A stretch of 64,000 nt of DNA from Bacteroidota bacterium (GCA_008933805.1 WBUH01000001.1:310001-374000), one strand, 5' to 3'. Numbered from the stretch's first letter, positions 45,173 to 54,605 are shown. Numbers and translations are program-made. The notes: generated by a model from the letters alone, not told the origin.

Positions 45173-46672
45173 TTAGGATTGAGAAGACAGTTCAGTGAGT
45201 TTATCAGCTATTTTTCGGTCGTTGCTCAAGCGTGGTACTTTATTTTGCCCGCCTAGTTTACCCTCGGCCTTCATGTAATTAATAAAGGTGTTTTTGGGTA
45301 CGCTGTTAAGTTTTAAAGGCAACAGGATATTGCCCACTATCAAATCGTAGTAATACACGTTTTTCTTTTGCAGGGCTTCATCTACTTTTTTTGCAAAGGC
45401 AGCTAAGTCTTTAGGCTCAGTACCAAACTCCACAAACCACTCGTGGTAGCTTTGTCCTTTAGTTTGCGAAACGTAGGGAGCTACCGTAAACTCAATCACA
45501 TCTACACCTTCTTCGGCAGCCACGCTCATAAGCGCGTGTTCTACTTCTTCGCCAATTACGTGTTCGCCAAAGGCTGATATAAAGTGTTTTATACGACCTG
45601 TAACCACCAAACGGTAGGGAGCAGTGCTTACAAATTTTACCGTATCGCCAATGCTGTAGCCCCAAAGCCCCGCATTGGTGTTTAATATCACTGCATAGTT
45701 AACGCCCACTTGCACATCTTTAAGACTGATGCGGGTGGGGTTTTCGTCAAAATATTCAGCCGTTGGGATAAACTCAAAAAAGATACCCTCGTTTAGTACC
45801 AGCAACAAGCCTTCTTCTTTCTGACTGTCTTGAAATGCTATAAACCCTTCTGATGCGGGGTAAGTTTCAATCGTGTCAATTTGTTTGCCTATGCTGTCAA
45901 TCAGCTTTTTGCGGTAGGGTTCAAAGTTTACACCACCATACACAAACACGCTGAAGTTGGGGAAAATGTCTTTAATCTTCTTGCCTGTTTTCTCGGTCAG
46001 TTTATCAAAATACATCTGTACCCAAGGTGGAATACCGCTAATAAGCGTCATGTCCTTATTCACAGTTTCGCCCACAATAGCATCCACTTTGGTTTCCCAA
46101 TCGTCAATGCAGTTAGTGGTGTAGCTGGGTAGTTGGTTGCGTCGCAGGTACTGGGGTACGTGGTGGTTTACTATACCTGATAAGCGACCCGTAAAAATGC
46201 CGTTCTTTTTATCCAACTCAGGGCTGCCCGATAAGAAAATCAAACCGCCGTCAATAAAGGCTGCATTTCCGGTTTCGTTTATATACATCAACAATGCGTT
46301 TCGGGCGCAGTTAATGTGGTTGGGCATACTTTCTTTACTAATGGGTATGTATTTTACCCCCGATGTAGTGCCCGATGTTTTTGACAGGTATAAAGGTTTG
46401 CCTTTCCAAGTTACGTCTTCCTCGCCGGCTACTACACGCTCCAAGTAGGGGCGCAGAGCTTCGTAATCACGCACGGGTACTTGTTTTTTAAACTGCTCGT
46501 AAGTTGTAGTTGCCGTGATACCGTGGTCGCGGCCAAAGGCTGTTTGCGCCAATACGGCCATGTGGCTGCTAAATACCTTTTGTTGGGTTTCAACAGGTTG
46601 TGAGGCCCATTTTTTAATTTGCTTGCTAACAATGGCTGCCAGCGGTTTGGCAAGTATCGACTTAATTCCCAT
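45173..46672 (-). CDS. GH3-family acyl-acid amido synthetase
   Basis: An adenylate-forming enzyme related to plant GH3 proteins, which join amino acids to carboxylic acids. The 499 residues carry the ATP motif YLSKTSGTTSGVKYIPIS, then FVYGGVNFEPY, YPASEGFIAFQ, and the hinge/C-terminal YSIGDTVKFVSTAPYRLVVTGR with FISAFGEHVIGEEVE. The substrate in bacteria is not known. The upstream hairpin cluster (46731-46830) separates it from the serine hydrolase gene. A TAACTTCG box lies about 9 bases before the ATG. Confidence 0.87.
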   Translation of the reverse strand: MGIKSILAKPLAAIVSKQIKKWASQPVETQQKVFSSHMAVLAQTAFGRDHGITATTTYEQFKKQVPVRDYEALRPYLERVVAGEEDVTWKGKPLYLSKTSGTTSGVKYIPISKESMPNHINCARNALLMYINETGNAAFIDGGLIFLSGSPELDKKNGIFTGRLSGIVNHHVPQYLRRNQLPSYTTNCIDDWETKVDAIVGETVNKDMTLISGIPPWVQMYFDKLTEKTGKKIKDIFPNFSVFVYGGVNFEPYRKKLIDSIGKQIDTIETYPASEGFIAFQDSQKEEGLLLVLNEGIFFEFIPTAEYFDENPTRISLKDVQVGVNYAVILNTNAGLWGYSIGDTVKFVSTAPYRLVVTGRIKHFISAFGEHVIGEEVEHALMSVAAEEGVDVIEFTVAPYVSQTKGQSYHEWFVEFGTEPKDLAAFAKKVDEALQKKNVYYYDLIVGNILLPLKLNSVPKNTFINYMKAEGKLGGQNKVPRLSNDRKIADKLTELSSQS

Positions 46673-46730
46673 ACGTGGTTGCGAAGTTAGGTGTTTACAC
46701 TAAAACCCAATATTGAAAAGTTGAGATACG

Positions 46731-46752
46731 GTATAGGGTTTAAACCCTATAC
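46731..46752. repeat. Perfect 22-bp palindrome
   Basis: GTATAGGGTTT followed directly by its reverse complement. First of three adjacent hairpins in the gap between the GH3 and serine hydrolase genes. Confidence 0.9.
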
Positions 46753-46759
46753 TGTTAAA

Positions 46760-46803
46760 ATTACAAAGCGTGTAAGGACTTAAGTCCTTACACGCTTTGT
46801 AAT
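46760..46803. repeat. Perfect 44-bp palindrome
   Basis: A 22-base arm (ATTACAAAGCGTG... to GGACTT) is followed with no spacer by its exact reverse complement. No T-run follows, so it is not a typical terminator. Confidence 0.92.
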
Positions 46804-46812
46804 CGCAAAAGG

Positions 46813-46830
46813 GTCGGATTTCAATCCGAC
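46813..46830. repeat. Hairpin GTCGGATT/AATCCGAC
   Basis: A perfect 8-bp stem with a 2-base loop (TC). Third hairpin of the cluster. Confidence 0.85.
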
Positions 46831-46852
46831 ATCTATTTTATAAGAGGATAAT

Positions 46853-48025
46853 CTACTTCGTTATCTCTGTAATCACAGCATCTTCAAAATCTAAAAACGT
46901 TTGTTTCAATCCGCTTTTAGCATTGGTGCCGTAGTTTACAATAAATGTCATCGTAGTTTTCTGATTAGGGAAATAGAAGCAATCGGCACTGTATCCCAAG
47001 TCGCGCCCTGTGTGGCCGTAGGCAAACTTAGTATCGCCTTTGTAGCTGAAACGTTTCATGGCTCCCAATCCTAAAAATATGTAGGGGTCTTCCTCGTTAA
47101 ACGTAAGCATCTCATCAAGCGTAGCTTGTTTCAATAATGTTTTGTCCCTAAACAAAGCGTCAGCAAAAATGGCAATATCGCGAACGGTTGCATACATACC
47201 CCCGTATCCGTTACCGCTGCCTGTGTTGTAGTTGCTCACATTCACAATGGTGCCGTTGTTATACAAATCAAAATATCCTTGTGCAGTATTGGCCGGCAAC
47301 CCCACGTTTGAGTAGTAATACACGTGTTGCAGATTTAACGGGGTAAGGATTTTTTCTTTCACCAACTCATGGTGCGGGCGACCTGCTATTTTGCTCAGTA
47401 CCATGCCCAGCAACATCGTATTGGTGTTTGAATAATCTGCCCGTTGGCCGCAGGCAAAGTTGGCATCTTGTCCGTAAGCAAACTCAATCAACTCATCAGA
47501 GTCCCACGTTTGGTCGGGGTTGTTCAAAACCTCCAAATAAAACTTACTGTTAGTGGTAAGATCATAAATTCCCGATGTATGATTCATCAACTGGCGGATG
47601 GTAGCGCAATTTGCGTTGGCTACTTTTTCAACTACCTCGGCGGGAAGGTAGGCCGCAGCAGGGTCGTCGTAATCAAATTTGCCTTCTTCGGCCATTAGGT
47701 GAGCCACGGTACCCACAAACATTTTGGTTACACTGGCCACCTTCGAAACTACGCAAGGGGCCATGTTAATGTTCTTATCAATATCAGCTTTTCCTGCCGA
47801 ACCTATCCAAACACCGTTGTCATCGCGAATGTATAATACAGCTCCGGGTAGTCCTTTTTTCACATACGTATTTAAGATGTTTTGATAGATAGCCGCTTTG
47901 GGGTGGTTTTGACTGCTGTCAACAAAATCAATTTCACAGGTTTGGGTAGGAGGGACAGCCCCATCTTTACATGATGAAGTTAGCAAAGCTGCGATGCAGC
48001 ATATATATAGTAGTAGGTACTTCAT
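46853..48025 (-). CDS. Serine hydrolase of the beta-lactamase (class C) fold, lipoprotein
   Basis: The 390 residues have a lipoprotein signal (IAALLTSSCKDG). The SxxK is in VASVTKMF, the YxN motif in DYSNTNTMLLG, and the third box in YGHTGRDLGY. These are esterase/peptidase-like relatives of beta-lactamases, and real lactamase activity is not implied. The start overlaps by four bases (ATGA) with the stop of the barrel gene upstream, so they are translated together. Its stop lies just beyond the three-hairpin cluster. Confidence 0.85.
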   Translation of the reverse strand: MKYLLLYICCIAALLTSSCKDGAVPPTQTCEIDFVDSSQNHPKAAIYQNILNTYVKKGLPGAVLYIRDDNGVWIGSAGKADIDKNINMAPCVVSKVASVTKMFVGTVAHLMAEEGKFDYDDPAAAYLPAEVVEKVANANCATIRQLMNHTSGIYDLTTNSKFYLEVLNNPDQTWDSDELIEFAYGQDANFACGQRADYSNTNTMLLGMVLSKIAGRPHHELVKEKILTPLNLQHVYYYSNVGLPANTAQGYFDLYNNGTIVNVSNYNTGSGNGYGGMYATVRDIAIFADALFRDKTLLKQATLDEMLTFNEEDPYIFLGLGAMKRFSYKGDTKFAYGHTGRDLGYSADCFYFPNQKTTMTFIVNYGTNAKSGLKQTFLDFEDAVITEITK

Positions 48026-48624
48026 TTTGCAGAACGGTTTAGGGTGAAGTAAGTGCCAATGTGTACCGCGCTATTGGGCAGCAGGGGTACATAGCTTTTA
48101 ACAAACGGGGTCATCATCCAAAACTGATGCTGGATAAAAGGAGTGAAAGCAATCTTTTTGCCCTTAAAGGGATAAGAAAGTAATACACTGTAGCCAAACA
48201 TGGCGTGCGCTCTGCCTGCACGTTCAGCACGTTCATATTCTCCGTTGCTGTTTAGTTTATACACCTGCACATCCGTAAACGTGTGGATATAGCCTGCATC
48301 AAGATATGCAGCCGCTTGCAACCCGAATTTAAACGTATAGCGATAGCCCAGTTGTGTGTAAATGGGTACTCCGTGATGCACCAAACGCTGGTAAAAATAA
48401 CCGGCTCTGAAATTTTGAACCAAGCTGAATTTTTTCTGCGTCCAAACCTTTTCAAAACCCACCTGGAACGAAGGTCGCAGCGGATTGAATTTGAATGAAG
48501 GCATTGAAATAGTATTATTGCCCACACTTACTAAAAAGGTGTTTTGTTTGGTTTGGCTCCAGCCTGTGAGGGCGGTTACAAACAACAGCAGTGCAAATAT
48601 CCAAGGCTTTACTTTATTCAACAT
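48022..48624 (-). CDS. Small outer-membrane beta-barrel protein
   Basis: The 200 residues have a signal peptide (ALLLFVTALTGWSQ). The rest alternates aromatic and polar residues (RPSFQVGFEKVW, IYTQLGYRYTFKFGLQAAAYLDAGYIH), the pattern of a small barrel. It is coupled to the serine hydrolase gene by the ATGA overlap. I recognise no named family. Confidence 0.65.
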   Translation of the reverse strand: MLNKVKPWIFALLLFVTALTGWSQTKQNTFLVSVGNNTISMPSFKFNPLRPSFQVGFEKVWTQKKFSLVQNFRAGYFYQRLVHHGVPIYTQLGYRYTFKFGLQAAAYLDAGYIHTFTDVQVYKLNSNGEYERAERAGRAHAMFGYSVLLSYPFKGKKIAFTPFIQHQFWMMTPFVKSYVPLLPNSAVHIGTYFTLNRSAK

Positions 48625-48673
48625 ATCTCAAAAATACGTTAAGTAATTATATAATACATGCATATACAGGGGG

Positions 48674-49156
48674 TTATACTAAGTCGCTGGCAAAACTCCA
48701 CGGCATAAATTGTTTCACCCCTTCGGCAACATACACTTCCCCACTTTCACCACTCAGCACAATCGTCAACTCGGTATTAAACCGCTTTTCATATTCAGCC
48801 ATTACTTGCAGGCAAGCCCCGCAAGAGGTAGGAGGGTGATTAACCACTCCCTTTTCTGATGTTGCGGTAATGGCAATTACTTTTGGCGGTGTGTGGGGGT
48901 ATTGTGCTCCTGCTGCAAAAATGGCTACTCTTTCAGCACAAAGACCAGACGGGTACGCAATGTTTTCCTGATTGGAGCCCATAACCAAAGTGCCGTCGGT
49001 AAGTTGCAACGCACAACTCACCCTGAATTTAGAGTAGGGTGCGTATGAGTTTTCAGTATTTTTTCGGGCTTTTATAAGTATTTCTTTCAGGTTTTCCGAT
49101 AATTCGCCTTCTGATGCGAAAACACTCAATGTGGTTGCTGTACTTTTCTGATACAT
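48674..49156 (-). CDS. cdd: Cytidine deaminase
   Basis: Converts cytidine or deoxycytidine to uridine for pyrimidine salvage. The 160 residues include NSYAPYSKFRVSCAL, the zinc ligand and catalytic CAERVA, and PTSCGACLQVM with the other two cysteine ligands. The N-terminus is about 20 residues longer than in short family members. It is divergent from the saccharopine dehydrogenase-like gene, with 89 bases between the starts. Confidence 0.94.
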   Translation of the reverse strand: MYQKSTATTLSVFASEGELSENLKEILIKARKNTENSYAPYSKFRVSCALQLTDGTLVMGSNQENIAYPSGLCAERVAIFAAGAQYPHTPPKVIAITATSEKGVVNHPPTSCGACLQVMAEYEKRFNTELTIVLSGESGEVYVAEGVKQFMPWSFASDLV

Positions 49157-49231
49157 AAAAAAACGGTTATAAATGATTAATAGAGTGTTAAGCTATTGTA
49201 AAATTTAACATTAGAATTCAAATTCTTGTTT

Positions 49232-49239
49232 TAGTTTTG
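49232..49239 (+). promoter_or_regulatory. -7 box abutting the start of the saccharopine dehydrogenase-like gene
   Basis: TAGTTTTG, six bases, ATG 49246. The apparent TTG start at 49237 lies inside this box. Confidence 0.55.
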
Positions 49240-49245
49240 CCCTGT

Positions 49246-50607
49246 ATGCGTAAAATCCTGCTCATAGGAGCTGGCAAATCATCTTCGTATCTTGTCAAGT
49301 ATCTTTCAGACCATTCGCAGGCTGAAAACTGGCAGGTTGTTGTTGCCGATGCAAATAAAAAACAAGCGGAAGCAATCACGGCTAAATTAGCTAATTGCAT
49401 CCCCATTGCCTTTAATGCCACTGACGAGAAAGAGCGAGAGCAATATATAAAAGATTCTGATATAGTTATATCTCTGCTGCCTGCTACACTGCACAGCCTG
49501 ATTGCTGAAGACTGTATAAAGTACGGCAAACATCTTGTAACTGCATCGTACACAAGCCCTGAAATGAAAGGCTTATCGGATGCGGCCAAAAAAGCTGATT
49601 TAGTTTTCTTAACTGAGATGGGCCTTGACCCCGGTATTGATCACATGAGCGCCAAAAAGCTGATTGATGCAATAGCCGAAGATGGGGGAGAGGTTACCGT
49701 GTTTAAATCGTATTGCGGGGGCTTAATAGCACCTGAAAGCGACGATAATCCGTGGAACTATAAAGTAACCTGGAACCCAAGAAATGTGGTGTTGGCCGGA
49801 CAAGGTACCTCTCGCTATTTGGATGATGGGCAGATAAAGTATGTGCCTTACAGCCGCGTGTTTTCACAAATCGAAAAAATAAAAGTACCCGGCGAAGGTG
49901 GTTATGATGCCTATGTAAACCGAGACTCGCTTAAATACATCGACCCTTACGGGATAAAAAATGCAAAAACTGTTTTGCGCGGAACACTTCGCCACAAAGG
50001 ATTTTGCAAAAAATGGAATTGTTTGGTGGCATTAGGCATTACCGATGATTCTTTTGTGATTGAGGATGCTTCAGAGCTTACCTACAAACAATTTGCAAGC
50101 TCGTTTTTACCTGCTAAATCTGAACTTGATGCCTTTTTGTGGAAGAATTTTGAAATAGAAAAGGGCGATAAAGAGTACAAAGCAATTGATTGGCTTGGTT
50201 TGTTGAGTGATGAAAAGATAGGGATGACTTATGTAACGCCTGCTCAAATTTTGCAGAAGTTGCTTGAGAAAAAGCTTAAACTAAAACCCAAAGACAAGGA
50301 TATGATTGTGATGTATCATGAGATACATTGCAAAAAAGGCAAGAAAGAAAGTATTATTCAATCGAGTCTTGAGGTGAAGGGAGAAAACAACCAATACACC
50401 GCAATGGCAAAAACGGTGGGTTTACCGCTGGCTATGGCTACCAAGCTGATACTGAATAATAAGGTAAAATCGCGCGGGGTTATTATACCCGTTCATAAAG
50501 AGATTTATATCCCTGTGCTAAAAGAGCTTGAACAATACGGAGTTAAGTTTGTAGAGAAAAGCGGTAATAAGAAAAAAGGTTTTTCAGCTAACTTTAAATT
50601 ATTTTAG
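49246..50607 (+). CDS. Saccharopine dehydrogenase-family oxidoreductase
   Basis: The start is ATG 49246 (453 residues). An N-terminal NAD(P)-binding Rossmann motif (KILLIGAGKSSSYLVKYL) is followed by DSDIVISLLPATLHSLIAEDCIKYGKHLVTASY and DLVFLTEMGLDPGIDHMSA, the typical saccharopine reductase pattern. The C-terminal half gives KAIDWLGLLSDEKIG and GVIIPVHKEIYIPVL. In Bacteroidota this group may act in lysine degradation or polyamine-like reactions; the exact substrate is not clear. The upstream TTG at 49237 is rejected because it lies in the promoter. A terminator follows. Confidence 0.87.
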   Translation: MRKILLIGAGKSSSYLVKYLSDHSQAENWQVVVADANKKQAEAITAKLANCIPIAFNATDEKEREQYIKDSDIVISLLPATLHSLIAEDCIKYGKHLVTASYTSPEMKGLSDAAKKADLVFLTEMGLDPGIDHMSAKKLIDAIAEDGGEVTVFKSYCGGLIAPESDDNPWNYKVTWNPRNVVLAGQGTSRYLDDGQIKYVPYSRVFSQIEKIKVPGEGGYDAYVNRDSLKYIDPYGIKNAKTVLRGTLRHKGFCKKWNCLVALGITDDSFVIEDASELTYKQFASSFLPAKSELDAFLWKNFEIEKGDKEYKAIDWLGLLSDEKIGMTYVTPAQILQKLLEKKLKLKPKDKDMIVMYHEIHCKKGKKESIIQSSLEVKGENNQYTAMAKTVGLPLAMATKLILNNKVKSRGVIIPVHKEIYIPVLKELEQYGVKFVEKSGNKKKGFSANFKLF

Positions 50608-50633
50608 ACCGAATATTCTACAAAACACGTATT

Positions 50634-50663
50634 AATGCCTGTATGGATTTCCATACAGGCATT
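50634..50663 (+). terminator. Terminator of the saccharopine dehydrogenase-like gene
   Basis: A perfect 13-bp stem (AATGCCTGTATGG/CCATACAGGCATT) with a 4-base loop, followed by GTTTTT. Confidence 0.9.
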
Positions 50664-50841
50664 GTTTTTAGTGCGTTTCTAGAAAAATTCCGTCAAAATA
50701 GATTTTAAATTCTGAACACATTTTTTTAGATACTTTTTAAAACCAGCCGTTCGCATATTAATACCGCAATTCATATAAATTAGGTAGGGCGTTGGATAGT
50801 TCCTTTTAATCTTTGTATCACCAAAAATTTTAAGGAATACG

Positions 50842-52329
50842 ATGAAGAATTTTGTTACGTCGGTTTTTACAGTTTTGTTTATAAGTGCTTTTGTTACTAC
50901 ATCTAATGCCCAAATGGGTATAGGAACTACTAACCCACATAGCTCTTCTATATTAGAACTTTCATCAACTACCCACGGGTTTCTTTTACCCCGTATGACA
51001 AATTCAGAAATGAATTTGATATCAAGCCCCGCAGCGGGATTGATGATATACAACACCACCAATTCTTGTGTTTATGTTTATAATGGCTCATCATGGCAAA
51101 GCACTTGTGCAAACGCCAGCAATTTTTGGAGCCTTACAGGAAACTCTTCACTTACCGGTTCAAATTTTATAGGTTCAACCGATGCAACCGATTTGAATTT
51201 CCGCTCTAATAACGTGCAACGTATGGTATTAGCAAGCAGCGGTCATTTTGGTATTGGTGCTACTACCCCAACAAATGCCTTAACACTTGCTGCCTCATCA
51301 AACCCATTAAGGGTTTTGGGCATGAGCCACAACGCACTTGATACTTTATTAGTAATAGACCCTACAGGCGTGGTTTACAAACGCTCATTGGCAAGCGCAT
51401 TAAGCACTACTTGGTCGATTAATGGTAATGCCGGAACCAGTGCATCTTCAAACTTTATCGGAACAACAGATTCAGTAGATTTTGTAATTCGTGTTAACAA
51501 TAACAAAACGGGGCAGTTTGTAGCAGGCAAGCGCACATTTGTGGGCGGTAAAAACAGCGTAGCTACAGGGACAAACTCATTAGTATATGGTTTAACCGAT
51601 AGCGTTTATAGCAGCTACACTCTTACAACAGGTGACAATAATAAAGTACAAAGCGGGGCTGATTTTGCAGCCGTTTTTGGTGGCAATAACATCTTAAAAG
51701 GTACTGCCAGTTACGGTGTTGTTAGCGGTGAACTTAACGTGGTTGAAGGCGTGCACAGCAGTGCACACGGTGAAAACTTATTTGTTAACTCATACAACAT
51801 GGTTGCTTTAGGTTCATACAACGATACAGTAACCGGTAACCGCCTTTGGGTAGATAGTACCAACCACTTATTTGTAGTAGGTAACGGTCACAAATTTTGC
51901 GACCGCTCAAACGTAATTACAGCTACATGGGGTGGTAACGTAGGTATTGATAACAAAGACCCTCTTACTGCACTTGACGTGCACGGTGGTTTTTCACTAC
52001 GTCCTCGTACGACACTTACAAACGGTACAGTTACCATTGTAAACTCAAATAACTTCCCATATGAAGTAGACAACCGTTCATACTTACGCATCGATTCTGA
52101 CAACTCTCCATCGTTGCGTTCAATTGTACTTAGCCCCGGCTTACAGGTAGGTCAGATAATAATCATCGAATGTATTACTGCCGGTGGTTTTGACGGAATC
52201 AGGATAATTGACAACGTTGGTACACACAATACCAATACCGAAGGTACCCGCGATTTGTATGAAAATGATATCATTATGATGATATGGAATGGTTCAGCTT
52301 GGACTGAAATAGCATACAACGATAATTAA
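50842..52329 (+). CDS. Secreted adhesin-head-like / tail-fibre-like protein
   Basis: The 495 residues have a signal peptide ending at SNAQ. The segment after it (MGIGTTNPHSSSILELSSTTHGFLLPRMT) is the N-terminal module often found in Bacteroidota proteins annotated as tail-fibre or endosialidase-chaperone type. Residues about 220-330 form short repeats of the YadA-head kind (VGGKNSVATGTNSLVYG, AVFGGNNILKGTASYGVVSGE, HGENLFVNSYNMVALGS). No T9SS sorting domain is visible. It starts with an AAGGAAT stretch just upstream. A large T9SS protein follows after 43 bases, so the two may act together on the surface. Confidence 0.75.
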   Translation: MKNFVTSVFTVLFISAFVTTSNAQMGIGTTNPHSSSILELSSTTHGFLLPRMTNSEMNLISSPAAGLMIYNTTNSCVYVYNGSSWQSTCANASNFWSLTGNSSLTGSNFIGSTDATDLNFRSNNVQRMVLASSGHFGIGATTPTNALTLAASSNPLRVLGMSHNALDTLLVIDPTGVVYKRSLASALSTTWSINGNAGTSASSNFIGTTDSVDFVIRVNNNKTGQFVAGKRTFVGGKNSVATGTNSLVYGLTDSVYSSYTLTTGDNNKVQSGADFAAVFGGNNILKGTASYGVVSGELNVVEGVHSSAHGENLFVNSYNMVALGSYNDTVTGNRLWVDSTNHLFVVGNGHKFCDRSNVITATWGGNVGIDNKDPLTALDVHGGFSLRPRTTLTNGTVTIVNSNNFPYEVDNRSYLRIDSDNSPSLRSIVLSPGLQVGQIIIIECITAGGFDGIRIIDNVGTHNTNTEGTRDLYENDIIMMIWNGSAWTEIAYNDN

Positions 52330-52372
52330 TCACTATCCAAAGGGTATAAACTCCATAATAAGGAACCGGAAT

Positions 52373-54475
52373 ATGAAACTGTTTAACACGCCCAAAAGTA
52401 TCGTAAGGACAGCACTTGCTGCTGTGATGGTATTGCCGGCCCTTGCAGGATACTCACAATACGATGTTGAGATAAAAGCATCAACCAACGTTTACATAAC
52501 CGGAGGCACAATCGTAGCTTTTAAAGGCACCAACTGGGTCTCTGCTTCAAATGTACAAGGAAACGGCCCGGTGATATTTAACGCAACGGCCGCCCAAAAC
52601 GTTAACATGCAAAATAGGTCGCTATCAGGTATTACTGTTAATAATAATAACAACGTTACCATGCTTGATAGCATGACTGTGGCCAATACAACATTGTTTT
52701 CTCAAGGCAACTTACTGTTGGGCAACTTCCGTATTACTCAAAGTGGTAAGGTGGAAGGGCAAGGAAGTACCGGACGCTTTAAGGCGAATGGAAACTCAAT
52801 AATGGTGTTTGATGGTTCAGGCGGTAATGATACAATGTTTTTAGATCAAACTACCCCTAACGAAACCAACAGGCTTAAAGATTTAACCATAAATCGTTCA
52901 GGTGCTACAGTGGTTTGCGGTGATACAGCCCAAATTCGCGGTGTAGTATATCACTTGGCAGGCTCACTGGATGCTAATGATAAACGCTTAAAACTTAAGG
53001 CTCTTAGCCCTACTCAATACGGACAAGTTGCAGGGATAGGTACTGGAACGATTGAAGACACCATGTACATGGAAATGCAAGTGGGAGATGGGGTACAATC
53101 TTCATTAGAACAATGGAGACACTTTACTTCTCCGCTTAAAGATGCGACCCTGAGCAACGAGCTTAACGACGATATTACTTTATTTTACTCTCCTGCTTCT
53201 CACTGGAACGTATGGAATTTTGATCAAACACGTTTGGTAAATTCTTGGAGGCCCGTTACAGCCGATGAAACTATGCACAACAAGCACTACGCCATCTACT
53301 TGTGGCCGCTTAGCTATGGTTTTCAACCCAGTGCTGCAAGCTTTATGATTGATATTAACGGTACTTACCCGGGTACTGGCAACTTCACAACTATGTTAGG
53401 TCGTAATAATCCCAACGGATATACCGGACAGGGATATGATGATACTGTAGGTTGGCACATGATAGCTAATCCATATCCCAGCGGTATCAGCTGCCAAGAG
53501 CAAGCTGACCTTGAGGGTGGTAGTTCATACTATGTATGGGATATTAGCGGTACTTGGGATGATAGCGTAGGTTGCGGTGGTTGTAAAAAACGCGGAGTGT
53601 ACTCAATGTACCGCGCTGAAAACGGACTTGTTGCAAATGGCGGTCGCAGTGTTATTCCCCCGTTCCATGTGTTTTATGTAAGAGCTGCAATCGATAGCGC
53701 TTCTTTTACTGTAAACAACAGCTGGCGTACCACAGACTCGATGTATAACAACATCGGACGCAAAACTAACGACTTTGATATGTTGCGTATTAAGGTGAAA
53801 AGCCCTGAAAAGGTAAGTGATGAAGCGTATTTATGGTTCGACCAATTTAGGGGTAATAATAAGTTTGACAGGTTGGATGCCCATAAACTGAAAAACGACC
53901 CTTATGCTCCTAATCTTTACACTTTGACCGAAGATGGGAAGAGTGCAGTATTTAATGTGTTAAAAGAAATCAAAGATGACTTTTACTCGGTAGAAATGCC
54001 TTTTGAATCTAAACTTGATGGAACTTTTGAAATGGATTTTGAGTTTACAAACCCATATCAAGTGGATGAAATTATTTTAGAGGATAGAAAAACAGGAACA
54101 AAAACTGATATACTTTTAAATAAAAAATATAATTTTGCACATACAAGTACAAACCAAGCTAACAGGTTTGTTTTGCACTTCAAAAAAACCAATTCAAACG
54201 GTGTATTTGAAGACTACTTAAGTAGTAAAAACCCAATTGAAATTAGCACTGATACCCGTAGCATATACGTTCGCTTTCCTGTAATAAAAGACGCAGGAGC
54301 TGAAATAAATGTATATGATATGTTGGGTCGTAAGGTGATGGAAACCCGCAAGGTAACTACCGATAGCGAGTTGTATATCATAAGTGGCGAAGGATTGAGC
54401 GCAGGATTTTACACAGTTAAAGTACAATCAGGCACAGAATTCAAATCAGCACCCGTTTTTATTGGAGGTAATTAA
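52373..54475 (+). CDS. Large secreted protein with T9SS C-terminal sorting domain
   Basis: The 700 residues have a signal peptide (ALAAVMVLPALAGYSQ). The first half is a beta-rich repeat region (TNVYITGGTIVAFKGTNW, NATAAQNVNMQNRS, LLLGNFRITQSGKVEGQG). The middle carries cysteines (WDDSVGCGGCKKRG). The C-terminus is a T9SS sorting domain of the AEINVYDMLGRKVMET ... GFYTVKVQSG form. It starts 43 bases after the adhesin-like gene and is probably in the same operon. It is likely a cell-surface structural or binding protein with no enzyme motif. Confidence 0.85.
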   Translation: MKLFNTPKSIVRTALAAVMVLPALAGYSQYDVEIKASTNVYITGGTIVAFKGTNWVSASNVQGNGPVIFNATAAQNVNMQNRSLSGITVNNNNNVTMLDSMTVANTTLFSQGNLLLGNFRITQSGKVEGQGSTGRFKANGNSIMVFDGSGGNDTMFLDQTTPNETNRLKDLTINRSGATVVCGDTAQIRGVVYHLAGSLDANDKRLKLKALSPTQYGQVAGIGTGTIEDTMYMEMQVGDGVQSSLEQWRHFTSPLKDATLSNELNDDITLFYSPASHWNVWNFDQTRLVNSWRPVTADETMHNKHYAIYLWPLSYGFQPSAASFMIDINGTYPGTGNFTTMLGRNNPNGYTGQGYDDTVGWHMIANPYPSGISCQEQADLEGGSSYYVWDISGTWDDSVGCGGCKKRGVYSMYRAENGLVANGGRSVIPPFHVFYVRAAIDSASFTVNNSWRTTDSMYNNIGRKTNDFDMLRIKVKSPEKVSDEAYLWFDQFRGNNKFDRLDAHKLKNDPYAPNLYTLTEDGKSAVFNVLKEIKDDFYSVEMPFESKLDGTFEMDFEFTNPYQVDEIILEDRKTGTKTDILLNKKYNFAHTSTNQANRFVLHFKKTNSNGVFEDYLSSKNPIEISTDTRSIYVRFPVIKDAGAEINVYDMLGRKVMETRKVTTDSELYIISGEGLSAGFYTVKVQSGTEFKSAPVFIGGN

Positions 54476-54518
54476 AAAGAAAAAATTCATAAGTAACCAT
54501 AAGCAATTATTTATTTCT

Positions 54519-54546
54519 GAAAAACCTGCCGGGAGGCGGGTTTTTC
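54519..54546 (+). terminator. Terminator after the secreted pair
   Basis: GAAAAACCTGCC and GGCGGGTTTTTC form a 12-bp stem with one G-T pair and a 4-base loop. The T-run completes a standard terminator. Confidence 0.88.
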
Positions 54547-54605
54547 GTTTTTATGGCCTTACCGAGTCAGCGGTAAGGAAATCCAAATGGTAATTGTTCA
54601 ATGGT

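Noticed and set aside
46760-46803. The 44-bp palindrome as a terminator
   Set aside because: No T-run follows on either strand and there is no loop; other terminators in this window all have T-runs.
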